Source: Mucispirillum schaedleri ASF457
GTDB taxonomy: Bacteria > Chrysiogenota > Deferribacteres > Deferribacterales > Mucispirillaceae
Assembly: GCF_000487995.2 (NCBI RefSeq)
Contig: NZ_CP097562.1
Location: 555,001 to 619,000, forward strand
Reading direction: 5' to 3'
Length of the DNA: 64,000 nucleotides
This document shows positions 17,796 through 27,542 of the stretch, in pieces (the first letter of the stretch is position 1; each line of letters begins with the position of its first letter). Below the pieces are notes generated by a model. The model saw only the letters and a program-made list of their open reading frames with translations, was not told the DNA's origin and ran no database searches. Position numbers and translations under genes: made by a program.

Positions 17796-18272
17796 TTAGT
17801 CCGCATCTGGACGAGGTTTTAATGCTACTTCAATAACAAATTCCTGCTCACCAACTTTAAATTTAACACCAATACATACAACATTACTTGGCCTGTTAAT
17901 AGTGTGGTTTTTACCAGTGATAACATTAGGAATACCTATGTTATATTTATAACCCTGCTCAGCAAACACCCTTTTAGAACCGCCAGCAATCATATTAACA
18001 AACTCACCAATTGCATCTACAACATCTTTGCTCATATTTTTTTTAGGCTCACCAAGAAAACCAGACACAATGTCTAATGCAAGCTTTTCAGGAAAGCTCA
18101 CCACAACAAATCCTGACATTTTACCAGCTATGCCAATAACTCCAGAAATATCGTATGCCATTTTATCATCTTGTTTAATATATACTTCGCCTTTTTTGGC
18201 TTCAATACCCGCCATTGTAGAAAGAACATTCAATGTTGCGGTAATGAAAGGGTTAATCATTTCAGCTTTCAT
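17796..18272 (-). CDS. CheX/CheC-like chemotaxis phosphatase-family protein
   Basis: A 158-residue cytoplasmic protein with one CheX-type domain. The conserved E-x-x-N-M-x-x-G motif is present as GEFVNMIAGGSK; in CheX/CheC/FliY this helix inserts into the active site of CheY-P and dephosphorylates it. The N-terminus MKAEMINPFITATLNVL matches the usual first helix. I chose the ATG at 18272, 8 bases after AGGAG, not the preceding GTG. No other chemotaxis gene is in the window. Substrate identity is inferred, and the domain also occurs in proteins acting on other response regulators. Confidence 0.85.
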   Translation of the reverse strand: MKAEMINPFITATLNVLSTMAGIEAKKGEVYIKQDDKMAYDISGVIGIAGKMSGFVVVSFPEKLALDIVSGFLGEPKKNMSKDVVDAIGEFVNMIAGGSKRVFAEQGYKYNIGIPNVITGKNHTINRPSNVVCIGVKFKVGEQEFVIEVALKPRPDAD

Positions 18273-18371
18273 CACAATCTCCTAATAATTATCTTTGCAT
18301 TAATAAATCAATATATAATATTACATTAAATATGTCTACAAAAAAACATATTTTTTTTTATTTTTTTTAGA

Positions 18372-21005
18372 CTATATCAAATCATATATTTTATCCAGTG
18401 CTTCTGGAAGCTTATCAATATGCTTTGTGCCAGCTTGAGCCATATCAGCTTTACCGCCGCCAGAGCCACCTGCTGCTGCTGCAATTTCTTTAACTATAGC
18501 TCCAGCATTATATTTATCTGTTAAATCTTTTGACACACCGCATATAATTACTGCCTTATCTTCATCAGTCTCTGCACCAATTACAATAATACAGCTGCCT
18601 AATTTATCCCTGCCTGCATCAATCACTTCTCTCATTAAAGGGATATTAGACTTTTCAAATAATATTCGTGCAACTTTTATTCCATTAATTTCTTTCACAT
18701 TTTTAAATATAGTATCTGTAATTTTTGGAACAATACGCTCCCCTGCTGCTTTTACTCTCTTTTCAAGTGCTTTATTGTTTTTAAGTATATCAGCAACTCT
18801 TTCGGCTGCTTCTGCAGGCTGACATTTTAAAACAGTAAGCACTTGTTTCATACTTTTATCCATGTCTGAAAGATATTTAAATGCCTTATGGCTTGTAACA
18901 GCTTCTATTCGTCTCACACCTTGTGCAACGCTTGATTCTGAAAGTATTTTAAAAAGTCCAATTACACCAGTTCTATCCACATGGCAGCCGCCGCAAAGCT
19001 CTTTTGAATAGTTTGCAATCTGCACAACACGCACTTCTTCTCCATATTTTTCTCCAAATAGTGCAGTTGCTCCTTCCTGCATAGCATCTTCAAGTGTTTC
19101 TATTCTTTTATGAACTGGATAGTTAGCTGTAACAGCTCTATTTACTTCCATCTCAATTTCATCTATCTGCTCAATTGTTAAAGCCTGATAATGAGTAAAG
19201 TCAAAACGCAGTCTTTCATCATTAACAAGAGAGCCTGCCTGCCTTGCATGGTCTCCAATGATTTTTTGCAAAGCTTTATGTAAAAGGTGTGTGGCAGTAT
19301 GATTATATTCTGTATACTGTCTAATAGTTTCATCAACTTCAACTTTTACATTATCCTGCTCTTTAAAAAAGCCTTTTAATACTTTACCCCTGTGGATAAT
19401 CATATCGTTTAATTTTAAAGTGTTTTCTATTTTAAAAAGACTGCCTTCACTGCCAGAAATTATGCCTTTATCCCCTGCCTGACCACCGCCTTCTGGATAG
19501 CTTGTAGTAACATCAAGGATAATGTCAACATTATCCCCGTCCTGCACTTCATATACTCTTTTATCATTTGATACCATAGCTAGAATTTTACCGCTTGCAA
19601 TAAGCCCTGCATAGCCGCCAAATTCTGTAACAATATGACCACTTAATTCCTTTAAAGCATCAGAAGTGCCGCATGCAGCAATACCAAGTGATGATGCTTT
19701 TGCACGCACCTGCTGCTGTTCCATCATTTTATCAAAGCCTGCCATATCAAGAGAGTAGCCTGCATCTGCTACTATATCTTCAAGTAAGTCTACAGGAAAT
19801 CCATAAGTATCATAAAGTTTAAAAATATCTTCTCCGTCAATAATTTTTGATGATTTATATTTTTCAAGCAGTTCTTCTTCAATAATTTTCATACCTGTTG
19901 CAAGAGTTTTTCCAAAACTTTTTTCTTCTGTTTCAACAGTTTTTGTGATAAATGATTTTTTATCTGTAAGCTCAACATAATGGTCTTTCATAAAATCTAC
20001 CACATACCCGCATACATTATAGAAAAATTCATGCTCTAAACCAAGCATTTTACCATGACGCATAGCCCTTCTCATAATTTTTCTTAATGTATACCCTCTT
20101 TTTTCATTAGAAGGCAGAACACCATCACCAATTAAAAATGTTGTGCTTCTTGAATGGTCTGCTATAACTCTCAAAGATATATCTGTCTGCTCGTCTTTGC
20201 CATATTCTACACCAGCAAGGCGTGCAGTATAATCTATAATAGGTCTGATTAAATCAGTTTCATAGTTGCTTTGCTTATTCTGCATTATAGCTGCAATTCT
20301 TTCTAAACCCATGCCAGTATCTATAGATGGTTTTGGAAGTGGAGAAAGATTACCTTTTTCATCTCTGTTAAACTGCATAAATACTAAATTCCAAAGCTCT
20401 AAATGCCTGTCACAGTCGCAGTCTGGGTTACAGTCTGGTCTTCCGCAGCCAACACTTTCCCCTTGGTCTATAAATATTTCAGAACATGGACCACATGGAC
20501 CAGTATCGCCCATCTGCCAAAAGTTATCTTTTGCACCTTTTCTGTAAATTTTATCAGATGAAAGCCCTGCAACTTCCTGCCATAAATTAAATGCTTCATC
20601 ATCATCCTGATATACTGTTACAAATAATTTTTCTACAGGCAGTTCTAATTCTTTTGTTAAAAATGTCCATGCAAAATTAATTGCATCTCTTTTAAAATAA
20701 TCACCAAAAGAAAAGTTGCCAAGCATTTCAAAAAATGTATGATGCCGTGCAGTTCTACCCACATTTTCCAAGTCATTATGTTTACCACCTGCTCGCACTA
20801 CTTTCTGGCATGATGCAGCTCTTTTATAGTTTCTTGTTTCCTTGCCAAGAAAAATATCTTTAAACTGGTTCATACCTGCATTTGCAAAAAGCAGTGTTGG
20901 GTCATCATGTGGCACAAGACTTGATGATAAAACAACTGTATGGCTGTTATCTGCAAAATACTTTAAAAATGCAGCTCTTATCTGGCTGCCTGTCATCTTT
21001 TTCAT
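18372..21005 (-). CDS. alaS: Alanine-tRNA ligase
   Basis: An 877-residue class II synthetase that charges tRNA-Ala and edits Ser/Gly mischarging. The catalytic core begins with SQIRAAFLKYFADNSHTVV. The zinc/editing domain has HTATHLLH near residue 565 and CGGCHVDRTG near residue 670. The C-terminal C-Ala region has a glycine-rich AAAGGSGGGKADMAQ end. The length is standard for bacterial enzymes. The ATG is preceded by GGAG with a 7-base spacer. A T-rich stretch after the stop is not a convincing hairpin terminator. Confidence 0.98.
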   Translation of the reverse strand: MKKMTGSQIRAAFLKYFADNSHTVVLSSSLVPHDDPTLLFANAGMNQFKDIFLGKETRNYKRAASCQKVVRAGGKHNDLENVGRTARHHTFFEMLGNFSFGDYFKRDAINFAWTFLTKELELPVEKLFVTVYQDDDEAFNLWQEVAGLSSDKIYRKGAKDNFWQMGDTGPCGPCSEIFIDQGESVGCGRPDCNPDCDCDRHLELWNLVFMQFNRDEKGNLSPLPKPSIDTGMGLERIAAIMQNKQSNYETDLIRPIIDYTARLAGVEYGKDEQTDISLRVIADHSRSTTFLIGDGVLPSNEKRGYTLRKIMRRAMRHGKMLGLEHEFFYNVCGYVVDFMKDHYVELTDKKSFITKTVETEEKSFGKTLATGMKIIEEELLEKYKSSKIIDGEDIFKLYDTYGFPVDLLEDIVADAGYSLDMAGFDKMMEQQQVRAKASSLGIAACGTSDALKELSGHIVTEFGGYAGLIASGKILAMVSNDKRVYEVQDGDNVDIILDVTTSYPEGGGQAGDKGIISGSEGSLFKIENTLKLNDMIIHRGKVLKGFFKEQDNVKVEVDETIRQYTEYNHTATHLLHKALQKIIGDHARQAGSLVNDERLRFDFTHYQALTIEQIDEIEMEVNRAVTANYPVHKRIETLEDAMQEGATALFGEKYGEEVRVVQIANYSKELCGGCHVDRTGVIGLFKILSESSVAQGVRRIEAVTSHKAFKYLSDMDKSMKQVLTVLKCQPAEAAERVADILKNNKALEKRVKAAGERIVPKITDTIFKNVKEINGIKVARILFEKSNIPLMREVIDAGRDKLGSCIIVIGAETDEDKAVIICGVSKDLTDKYNAGAIVKEIAAAAGGSGGGKADMAQAGTKHIDKLPEALDKIYDLI

Positions 21006-21227
21006 ATATAGTCTCCATAATTATCATAACATAATTATATATCATTAAACAGCGATTAGTATTTTATTATATTTTTATATAAATGTGTAGCATAATTTAC
21101 AGAAAATGCAAGTAAAAGATACTGCTGTATAAATATTTGACAGTATCTCAATAAAATTGCAGTATTTGTATTAATAAGATTATACTTATTTCTTACAATT
21201 AATATTTTGAACTTTTTAAAACACTAT

Positions 21228-21297
21228 ATGTTTTTAGATATTTCGCTTAAAAGCTCAGTATTGACATACAGTTTTCACATTATATGTCAAATACTTA
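21228..21297. repeat. Partial R1 repeat, copy d
   Basis: Only one arm plus tail remains: GTTTTTAGATATTTCGCTTA, then AAGCTCAGTATTGACATACA and TTTTCACATTATATGTCA. The same tail (TTGACACA...GTTTTCACACTATAAGTCA) follows R1 arms at 12930 and 41330. It lies in the 364-bp divergent gap between alaS and the XRE regulator; nothing else is recognisable there. Confidence 0.65.
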
Positions 21298-21412
21298 TCA
21301 CATAAAAGAATACTAAACTATAAGTTTATATAATTCTACTGTAAATCGGTTGATTTATTATTATAATTAAGATGTAATATATCATAATCAAAATATAAAT
21401 GGAGATTAAAAT

Positions 21413-21787
21413 ATGAAAAAAAGTTTAGGAAGTATTTTAACAGAATTACGGAAACAAAACAATATGACACAAGCTGATTTAGCAGAAAAAATGTGTGTTA
21501 CAGATAAAGCTGTTTCAAAATGGGAGAGAGATATTTCATGCCCTAATATAGAAACAATACAAAAACTTGCTGATTTTTTTAACATACCTGTAAATGAATT
21601 ATTAAGTGCAAAAAGCAGCAGTAAAAAAAATAATATAATAACCCTTATATTTAATGCTGTTGCACTTGCAATGGGAATATCTGTATTAGTATTAATGATA
21701 ATGGATAGTATAGATATTAAAAATGCTGTAATAATGCTTGCAGCTGGGTTGGGAGCATTAAGCATTAATCTTTTAAAAAGTAAATAA
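21413..21787 (+). CDS. XRE-family transcriptional regulator with membrane tail
   Basis: A 124-residue protein. Residues about 5-60 form a Cro/C1-type helix-turn-helix (LTELRKQNNMTQADLAEKMC; VSKWERDISCPNIETIQKLA). Residues about 70-120 hold two hydrophobic segments, the first in NNIITLIFNAVALAMGIS, so the regulator may be tethered to the membrane. This architecture is common in Firmicutes and other anaerobes, but no target is known. The ATG follows GGAGATTAAAAT. It converges on pckA and shares a bidirectional terminator with it. Confidence 0.88.
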   Translation: MKKSLGSILTELRKQNNMTQADLAEKMCVTDKAVSKWERDISCPNIETIQKLADFFNIPVNELLSAKSSSKKNNIITLIFNAVALAMGISVLVLMIMDSIDIKNAVIMLAAGLGALSINLLKSK

Positions 21788-21812
21788 GGCGTGCATTTTT
21801 GCACGCCTTATT
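21784..21812. terminator. Bidirectional terminator between the XRE gene and pckA
   Basis: AAGGCGTGCA pairs perfectly with TGCACGCCTT across a TTTT loop, flanked by A-rich and T-rich sequence on each side, so it can end both convergent transcripts. Confidence 0.88.
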
Positions 21813-21840
21813 ATTTATATAAAATTGTGTAATTTTATAC

Positions 21841-23445
21841 TTATGCTTTTGGAGCACCTTTTAAAACTTCACTTGTCATATCATTTTCAGGATATTTTTT
21901 GAAGTTTTCAATAAATTTAGATGCTAACTCTTTAAGAGCTGCATTATATTCTGCTTGGTCTTTCCAGCCTTTAGATGGGTCTAATATTTCTGGATTAACA
22001 CCCGGAATTGCATTAGGAATACCAAATCCAAATACTGGACAATCATGGAAACCACCTTTATCAACTTCACCATCTAATATAGCATTAACAATAGCCCTTG
22101 TATCTTTAATAGAGAAACGCTGACCAACACCATATTTACCACCAAAAAGACCAGTGTTAACAAGATAAGCATTAACACCATTAGCTTTCATTTTTTCAGC
22201 TAAAATTTTAGCATAGAAGAATGGGTGGAATACCATAAAAGGCTCGCCAAAGCATGTAGAGAAAGTAGCTGTTGGCTCTTTAACACCTTTTTCAGTGCCT
22301 GCAACTTTTGCAGTATAACCAGAAACGAAGTGATACATAGCCTGATTTAAGTTAAGTTTTGCAACTGGTGGAAGAACACCAAATGCATCATAAGTTAAGA
22401 AAATAATATTTTTTGGCTGTCCGCCTTTATTATCTGGAGAAATTCTTGGCATTTGAGAAAGTGGATAAGAAGAACGAGTATTTTCAGTTAATTTATCACT
22501 GTCTAAATCAACTTCTCTAGTAATTGTATCATAAACAACATTTTCTAATATTGTGCCGTAAGAATGAGTAGTTCTGTAAATATCTGGCTCCATTTCTTTA
22601 GAAAGTTTAATAACTTTCGCATAACAGCCGCCTTCTATATTGAATACACCTTTGTCATTCCAGCCGTGTTCATCATCACCAATAAGAACGCGTTTAGGGT
22701 CAGAAGAAAGTGTAGTTTTACCAGTGCCTGAAAGACCAAAGAAAATAGCAGTATCGCCTTTTTCACCAATGTTTGCAGAGCAGTGCATACTCATAATTCC
22801 TTGTTTTGGCAGATAGTAGTTCATAACAGTAAATACTGATTTTTTAAGCTCACCAGCATACTGAGTGCCGCCTATTAAAACTACTTTTTTAGCAAAGTTT
22901 AACATAATAACTGTGCTTGAACGAGTGCCGTGTTTTGCTGTATCTGCTTGGAAATTAGGAAGATATATAACTGTAAAATCAGCTTGAAAACCTTGTAATT
23001 TAGCTAAATCTTTTTCGCATATAAACATATTGCGTGCAAACATATTATGCCATGCAAATTCGCCAATAACACGAACTTTTAAACGGCATGATTCATCTGC
23101 ACCAGCATATAGTTCTTGAACAAATAACTCTTTGCCATCGCAAAAAGCCATCATATCATTATAAAGAGTGTTAAACTGTGCTTCGTTTGCTTCTTTAGCA
23201 GCTGAAGAATCCCAGTTTACATCTTTTTCAGAAGTAGCTTCTCTAACAACATATTTATCTTGAGCAGAACGCCCTGTATGTGCACCAGTTTCAAAAACCA
23301 TTGCACCGCCTTTTACCACATGACCTTCACCGCGTTTGATAGCCTCTTCATAAAGAGCTTCTGTCGGCATATTTAAATAGATTGCTTTTGGATTATTAAT
23401 CCCATAGGATTTTAAGTAGTCTGTTGAAGCATTGTAGCTGCTCAT
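21841..23445 (-). CDS. pckA: Phosphoenolpyruvate carboxykinase (ATP)
   Basis: It interconverts oxaloacetate plus ATP with PEP, CO2 and ADP, at the entry to gluconeogenesis or, in fumarate-respiring anaerobes, in the carboxylating direction. The family P-loop is GLSGTGKTTLSSDPKR near residues 235-250, with the neighbouring metal-site region IGDDEHGW and the IFFGLSG strand before it. I start at the ATG encoding MSSYNASTDY (534 residues), 8 bases after GGAGG at 23454-23458; a longer frame upstream lacks such a site. It is monocistronic, with a shared terminator at its 3' end. Together with the Dcu transporter at 25737 it fits C4-acid metabolism. Confidence 0.97.
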   Translation of the reverse strand: MSSYNASTDYLKSYGINNPKAIYLNMPTEALYEEAIKRGEGHVVKGGAMVFETGAHTGRSAQDKYVVREATSEKDVNWDSSAAKEANEAQFNTLYNDMMAFCDGKELFVQELYAGADESCRLKVRVIGEFAWHNMFARNMFICEKDLAKLQGFQADFTVIYLPNFQADTAKHGTRSSTVIMLNFAKKVVLIGGTQYAGELKKSVFTVMNYYLPKQGIMSMHCSANIGEKGDTAIFFGLSGTGKTTLSSDPKRVLIGDDEHGWNDKGVFNIEGGCYAKVIKLSKEMEPDIYRTTHSYGTILENVVYDTITREVDLDSDKLTENTRSSYPLSQMPRISPDNKGGQPKNIIFLTYDAFGVLPPVAKLNLNQAMYHFVSGYTAKVAGTEKGVKEPTATFSTCFGEPFMVFHPFFYAKILAEKMKANGVNAYLVNTGLFGGKYGVGQRFSIKDTRAIVNAILDGEVDKGGFHDCPVFGFGIPNAIPGVNPEILDPSKGWKDQAEYNAALKELASKFIENFKKYPENDMTSEVLKGAPKA

Positions 23446-23669
23446 AGTGTCATCCTCCAATATAGTGACTGAATTTATATTTATAAACAGTCCTAATTTC
23501 ATTATAAAAAGTAGTATAGTATATTATTGAAATAAGGTCAACAATATTAAGTAAAAAAAGAAAAATTTTTCTTAAATAACAAGACAAAATTACAAAAACA
23601 AGAATTACTAATAAATTAAGCTAAACTAAGCTGGACTTACCCAAAATTTTTGAAATACAGTCCGCACTG

Positions 23670-24554
23670 TTACTGTTTATTTTTTGGTGTTACACTAAAC
23701 ATTCTTTTATATTCTCTTGTAAACTGGCTTATGCTTTCATACCCTACTTTAAAAGCTGCTTCAGAAACAGTAGCATTTTCATACTTAATAATGCGAGAAG
23801 CTTCCAAAAGCCTTAAAGACTTCTGATACTGTATAGGGCTTAATGTTGTAACCATTTTAAAATGGCGGTGAAATGTAGCTGGCGACATATTTACCATTTC
23901 TGCTAAATCATTTATGCTGTAATGATTATTATAATTTTCTTTTAAATAATTAATAATTTTTAATATTTTATTATTCTGGCTTGAAGTAATTGCAAAAGAA
24001 ATAAGTTTTTCCCTTAATTCAGTTTTCAGTAGAAAATAATACATTTCTTTAAGCATAAGCGGCGATAATACTTTTATATCATTATATGACTTATTCAATA
24101 AATCAGCAAGCCTTATAAAGCTGTCAATAATATCATTACCAGCTTCTATTTTGCCAAGGCTTGAATATGCATGGGTCATAGATGATATATCCACATTATC
24201 AAGTGAATATATAACTTCTGTCATAAGCTGCATATTAACTGCAAATACCATAGCAATATAAGGAATTTCCTTAGATGCTTTTAATACATAGCTGGAGCAT
24301 GGCATTGGAGTGCCTTGAAATACTATCTGACCTTGTTTATAATCTATTATTTCACTGCCTGCAGAATATCTTTTTTCTCCCTGAACAGAAAAGATTAATA
24401 AAGGCTGCTGTAAACATACTTCTGACTGAAATGGAGCATCACGCTTCACAATCAAAAGACCATCAATATTTGTAGTATAAGACTTAGATTCAGGCATTAA
24501 TGGAAGCAGTTTATCTAATAATTTATATTTATTTTTTTCAAAGTAGCTGTTCAA
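23670..24554 (-). CDS. AraC-family transcriptional regulator
   Basis: A 294-residue regulator with an N-terminal AraC_N-type sensor domain (about residues 20-190; VQGEKRYSAG and IVFQGTPMPCSSYV) and a C-terminal pair of helix-turn-helix motifs (LAEMVNMSPATFHRHFK; EAAFKVGYESISQFTREYKR) at about residues 210-290. The probable start is TTG at 24554, 5 bases after GAGGA. It is divergent from the DUF362 gene at 24714, which is a natural candidate for its target. The sequence TGGACTTACCCAAAATTTTT just beyond its stop (about 23631-23652) resembles the IS3-type end found beside R1 repeats. Confidence 0.92.
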   Translation of the reverse strand: MNSYFEKNKYKLLDKLLPLMPESKSYTTNIDGLLIVKRDAPFQSEVCLQQPLLIFSVQGEKRYSAGSEIIDYKQGQIVFQGTPMPCSSYVLKASKEIPYIAMVFAVNMQLMTEVIYSLDNVDISSMTHAYSSLGKIEAGNDIIDSFIRLADLLNKSYNDIKVLSPLMLKEMYYFLLKTELREKLISFAITSSQNNKILKIINYLKENYNNHYSINDLAEMVNMSPATFHRHFKMVTTLSPIQYQKSLRLLEASRIIKYENATVSEAAFKVGYESISQFTREYKRMFSVTPKNKQ

Positions 24555-24713
24555 TGTATCCTCGTTTTATTATTATTTAGTATATATTATTTATTATGAA
24601 AGTCCACCCATTAATAGAATTATGCAAAAAAATAACAGTATTGTATCTTTTTTATAGTATATTCATATATTATATTATACTATAAAATGAAAGTATATAT
24701 TCAGGGGGCTTGT

Positions 24714-25661
24714 ATGGCAGACATTTCAAGAAGAAATATATTAAAAGCAGGTCTTATTACACCGGCAGTGTTATCCAGCATTACAGTTGATGATTTATTT
24801 GCACAGGAAAATACATCTACTGTATACATGACTAAAGATTTAAGTCCTGAAGGTCTTAAAAGAATATATTCATATATTAATAAGGAAATCACTGGAAAAG
24901 TAGCAGTAAAACTGCACACAGGTGAGCCACATGGTCCAAATATTATACCACCAGTATGGGTTAAAGATTTTTTAACTGTTATAAAAAATCCAACAATTGT
25001 AGAATGTAATGTGCTTTATCCAAGTCCAAGACAAAACACAAAAGGTCATTTAGAAACACTTAAAACTAATGGCTGGACATTTGCACCTGTTGATATTATG
25101 GATGCAGATGGGGAAGTAAACCTGCCTGTAAAAGGTGGAAAACATTTTAAAAATATTGCATTTGGCAAAAATATATTAAACTATAACTCTATGGTAGTGC
25201 TTACCCACTTTAAAGGTCATGCAATGGGCGGCTTTGGCGGCTCATTAAAAAACATTTCCATAGGCTGTGCTTCTGGCAAAACTGGAAAATCTCAGCTCCA
25301 TGAAGGAATGTGGGGTGCAACTGGTAAAAAATTTATGGAAAATATGGTTGAAGGCGGCAAAGCAGTTATAGACCATTTTGGAAAAAAAATAGTGTTTATA
25401 AATGTTATGAGAAATATGAGTATAGACTGCGACTGTGCAGGCACATCAGCTGCAAAACCAACAGTGCCAGATTACGGCATACTTGCTTCTACTGATATTT
25501 TAGCACTTGATAAAGCATGTGTAGATATTATTTATAATATGGAACATAATGCAGGTAAAGATTTAATAGAAAGAATAAAATCTCGTCATGGACTTCGTCA
25601 GCTGACTTACATGAAAGAAATGAAAATGGGAAATGATAATTATAAAATAGTAGAAATATAA
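24714..25661 (+). CDS. DUF362 domain protein with Tat-like signal
   Basis: A 315-residue protein. The start chosen is the ATG following an AGGGGG site, giving an N-terminus with ADISRRNILKAGLITPAVLS, a twin-arginine-type export signal. The body matches DUF362 (VVLTHFKGHAMGGFGGSLKN; MRNMSIDCDCAGTSA; DYGILASTDILALDKACVDI). DUF362 proteins are often annotated as ferredoxin-like, but I see only a CDC pair and no full 4Fe-4S set. The function is unknown. Tat export would place it in the periplasm after cofactor binding. It is divergent from the AraC regulator and convergent with dcu. Confidence 0.85.
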   Translation: MADISRRNILKAGLITPAVLSSITVDDLFAQENTSTVYMTKDLSPEGLKRIYSYINKEITGKVAVKLHTGEPHGPNIIPPVWVKDFLTVIKNPTIVECNVLYPSPRQNTKGHLETLKTNGWTFAPVDIMDADGEVNLPVKGGKHFKNIAFGKNILNYNSMVVLTHFKGHAMGGFGGSLKNISIGCASGKTGKSQLHEGMWGATGKKFMENMVEGGKAVIDHFGKKIVFINVMRNMSIDCDCAGTSAAKPTVPDYGILASTDILALDKACVDIIYNMEHNAGKDLIERIKSRHGLRQLTYMKEMKMGNDNYKIVEI

Positions 25662-25703
25662 GTATCTTGAATATTAATTAAATCAGCTTATAAAAATACT
25701 GCA

Positions 25704-25731
25704 AAAGCGGAAGTTTTAAAAACTTCCGCTT
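25704..25731. terminator. Bidirectional terminator between the DUF362 gene and dcu
   Basis: AAGCGGAAGTTTT and AAAACTTCCGCTT form a long stem with flanking A and T tracts. It ends six bases before the dcu stop codon on the other strand. Confidence 0.88.
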
Positions 25732-25736
25732 ATCTT

Positions 25737-27122
25737 TTACTGTGGTGCAGCTGTAACAGCAGGAACACTTCCAAATAAATCTATTGCAAATGGAGCAACT
25801 AAAAATCCAAGAGCAACAGAAAGCACTATCATCAAAACACCTGTTACTAAAAATGAGTGGTTAAATATATATTTACCAATTCTAGTTGAACCGGTATCAT
25901 CCATTTGAACTGCCCCTAATAATGTAGGATATGTAGGAAGTATAAATAATGCAGAAACTGCAGCAAATGAAGCAACAATTATATATACATCACCATTATT
26001 TTCAGGAGTAATGCCAAGTGCTATAATAACAGCTGGAATAATTGCTTTTGCTGTTGCTGCCTGTGAATATAAAAGCATAGCAGCAAACATCAATGCAACT
26101 GCAAGCATAAATGGATAAGTCCCAACAACATCCTGTGCTATTTCAGTAATACCCTCAATATGTCCCCTTACAAAAGTATCGCCAAGCCATGCAACACCTA
26201 AAACACATATTGCTGCTGTCATACCTGAACGGAATGTGCTTGTATCTACTAATTTTGAAACATCAAGTTTACATGCAATTGTTATAATTGTAGCAATAGC
26301 AAGCATAAAGCTGATAATCGCATGGTCTCTTTTCATAATAACAGGGTCAATCCATTTTAAAGCATCACTTATTGCACTTGCATAAATAACAACTGCAATA
26401 ACACCTAACAGGAAAATTAATACAGAAAGTTTTGCCCCTTTTGGAAGCTCTTTATCTTGAACTGAAGCATGTGTTTTTTTAATAAGACCAGCAGCAAGTC
26501 TTTCTTGATATACAGGGTCATCAGAAAGTTTTAAATGAGTAAACTTATTAACAATAAATGCTGCTATCATACAGCCTAAATAAGTAGTAGGAATACATAT
26601 GGATAATAAAAGCGGATAGCTTACACCAAGCGGCTCAAGCACACCACTTAAAAATATAACAGCAGCACTTACAGGAGAAGCTGTTATAGCAATTTGAGAA
26701 GAAACAACTGCCAGTGCCAGTGGAGCTGAAGGTTTAATATTCTGCTCTTTTGCAACTTCAACGATAACTGGTATCATAGAAAAAGCAGTATGCCCTGTTC
26801 CCGCAAATAAAGTTAAAAGATATGTAACTGTTGGTGCAAGATAGTTTATCTTTTTAGGGTTTTTTCTTAATGCTCTTTCTGCAATCTGAACAAGATAATC
26901 AAGCCCCCCAGCAACCTGCATAGCAGTAATTGCAGCAATAACTGACATAATAATTAAAATAACATCCCATGGAATAACACCCGGAGACATACCAAGACCA
27001 AGGGACAGCACAACAACACCCAAACCCCCTGCATAACCTATGGCTATACCACCAAGGCGAACACCTAAAAATATAGCAGCCAATAGAACTATAAACTGCA
27101 AAACTAACATAAAAGTATCCAT
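25737..27122 (-). CDS. Anaerobic C4-dicarboxylate transporter (Dcu family)
   Basis: A 461-residue inner-membrane carrier of the DcuA/DcuB family with about 12 predicted helices. Conserved stretches include the N-terminus LVLQFIVLLAAIFLGVRLGG, AGTGHTAFSMIPVIVEVA and SSQIAITASPVSAAV. Dcu proteins exchange fumarate, malate or aspartate for succinate under anaerobic conditions, supporting fumarate respiration; DcuA versus DcuB cannot be separated by eye. The ATG follows AAAGGTG. The 320-bp AT-rich sequence upstream (27123-27446) shows no gene or clear regulatory site. Confidence 0.93.
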   Translation of the reverse strand: MDTFMLVLQFIVLLAAIFLGVRLGGIAIGYAGGLGVVVLSLGLGMSPGVIPWDVILIIMSVIAAITAMQVAGGLDYLVQIAERALRKNPKKINYLAPTVTYLLTLFAGTGHTAFSMIPVIVEVAKEQNIKPSAPLALAVVSSQIAITASPVSAAVIFLSGVLEPLGVSYPLLLSICIPTTYLGCMIAAFIVNKFTHLKLSDDPVYQERLAAGLIKKTHASVQDKELPKGAKLSVLIFLLGVIAVVIYASAISDALKWIDPVIMKRDHAIISFMLAIATIITIACKLDVSKLVDTSTFRSGMTAAICVLGVAWLGDTFVRGHIEGITEIAQDVVGTYPFMLAVALMFAAMLLYSQAATAKAIIPAVIIALGITPENNGDVYIIVASFAAVSALFILPTYPTLLGAVQMDDTGSTRIGKYIFNHSFLVTGVLMIVLSVALGFLVAPFAIDLFGSVPAVTAAPQ

Positions 27123-27446
27123 AAAACACCTTTTAAAGATAAATTTTTTTAAATTATAAAATAAAGTTATATTTTATAATTATTTTTATGTTGTAACATA
27201 ATTGAAATATTTGTCAACATATTTTTCAAAGCATTTTTTTACATATTTTTATATATTTTCACATTGTGTAATAATATAAAATATTTTAATTATTTAAACA
27301 CAACTTTAAAAATTAAATTTTAATGTATTTACAAAAACTATTATCCAAAAATATAATATAGACATATTTTATATAAATGTTAATATTTATAAAGTAATCA
27401 ACATATTTCTTGTTTAATATAAATAATTTAAGCTTTTTATAAAAAA

Positions 27447-27473
27447 ATAGCACTCACCACTTGACAGTGCTAA
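27447..27473 (+). promoter_or_regulatory. CIRCE element (HrcA operator)
   Basis: ATAGCACTC, a 9-base spacer, then CAGTGCTAA. The CIRCE consensus is TTAGCACTC-N9-GAGTGCTAA, so each arm matches 8 of 9 bases and the spacing is exact. It lies 70 bases ahead of hsp20 and overlaps the -35 box, as expected for repression by HrcA. HrcA itself is not in this window. Confidence 0.88.
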
Positions 27474-27488
27474 TAATTTTTATATATT
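27461..27488 (+). promoter_or_regulatory. hsp20 promoter overlapped by CIRCE
   Basis: A perfect TTGACA (27461-27466), a 16-base spacer and TATATT (27483-27488). The -35 lies inside the CIRCE element, so bound HrcA would block sigma70-type RNA polymerase. Confidence 0.75.
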
Positions 27489-27542
27489 TAGCTTTATAAA
27501 TCATAAAGCTAGAAACACATTATATATAATAAGGAGAAAAAT

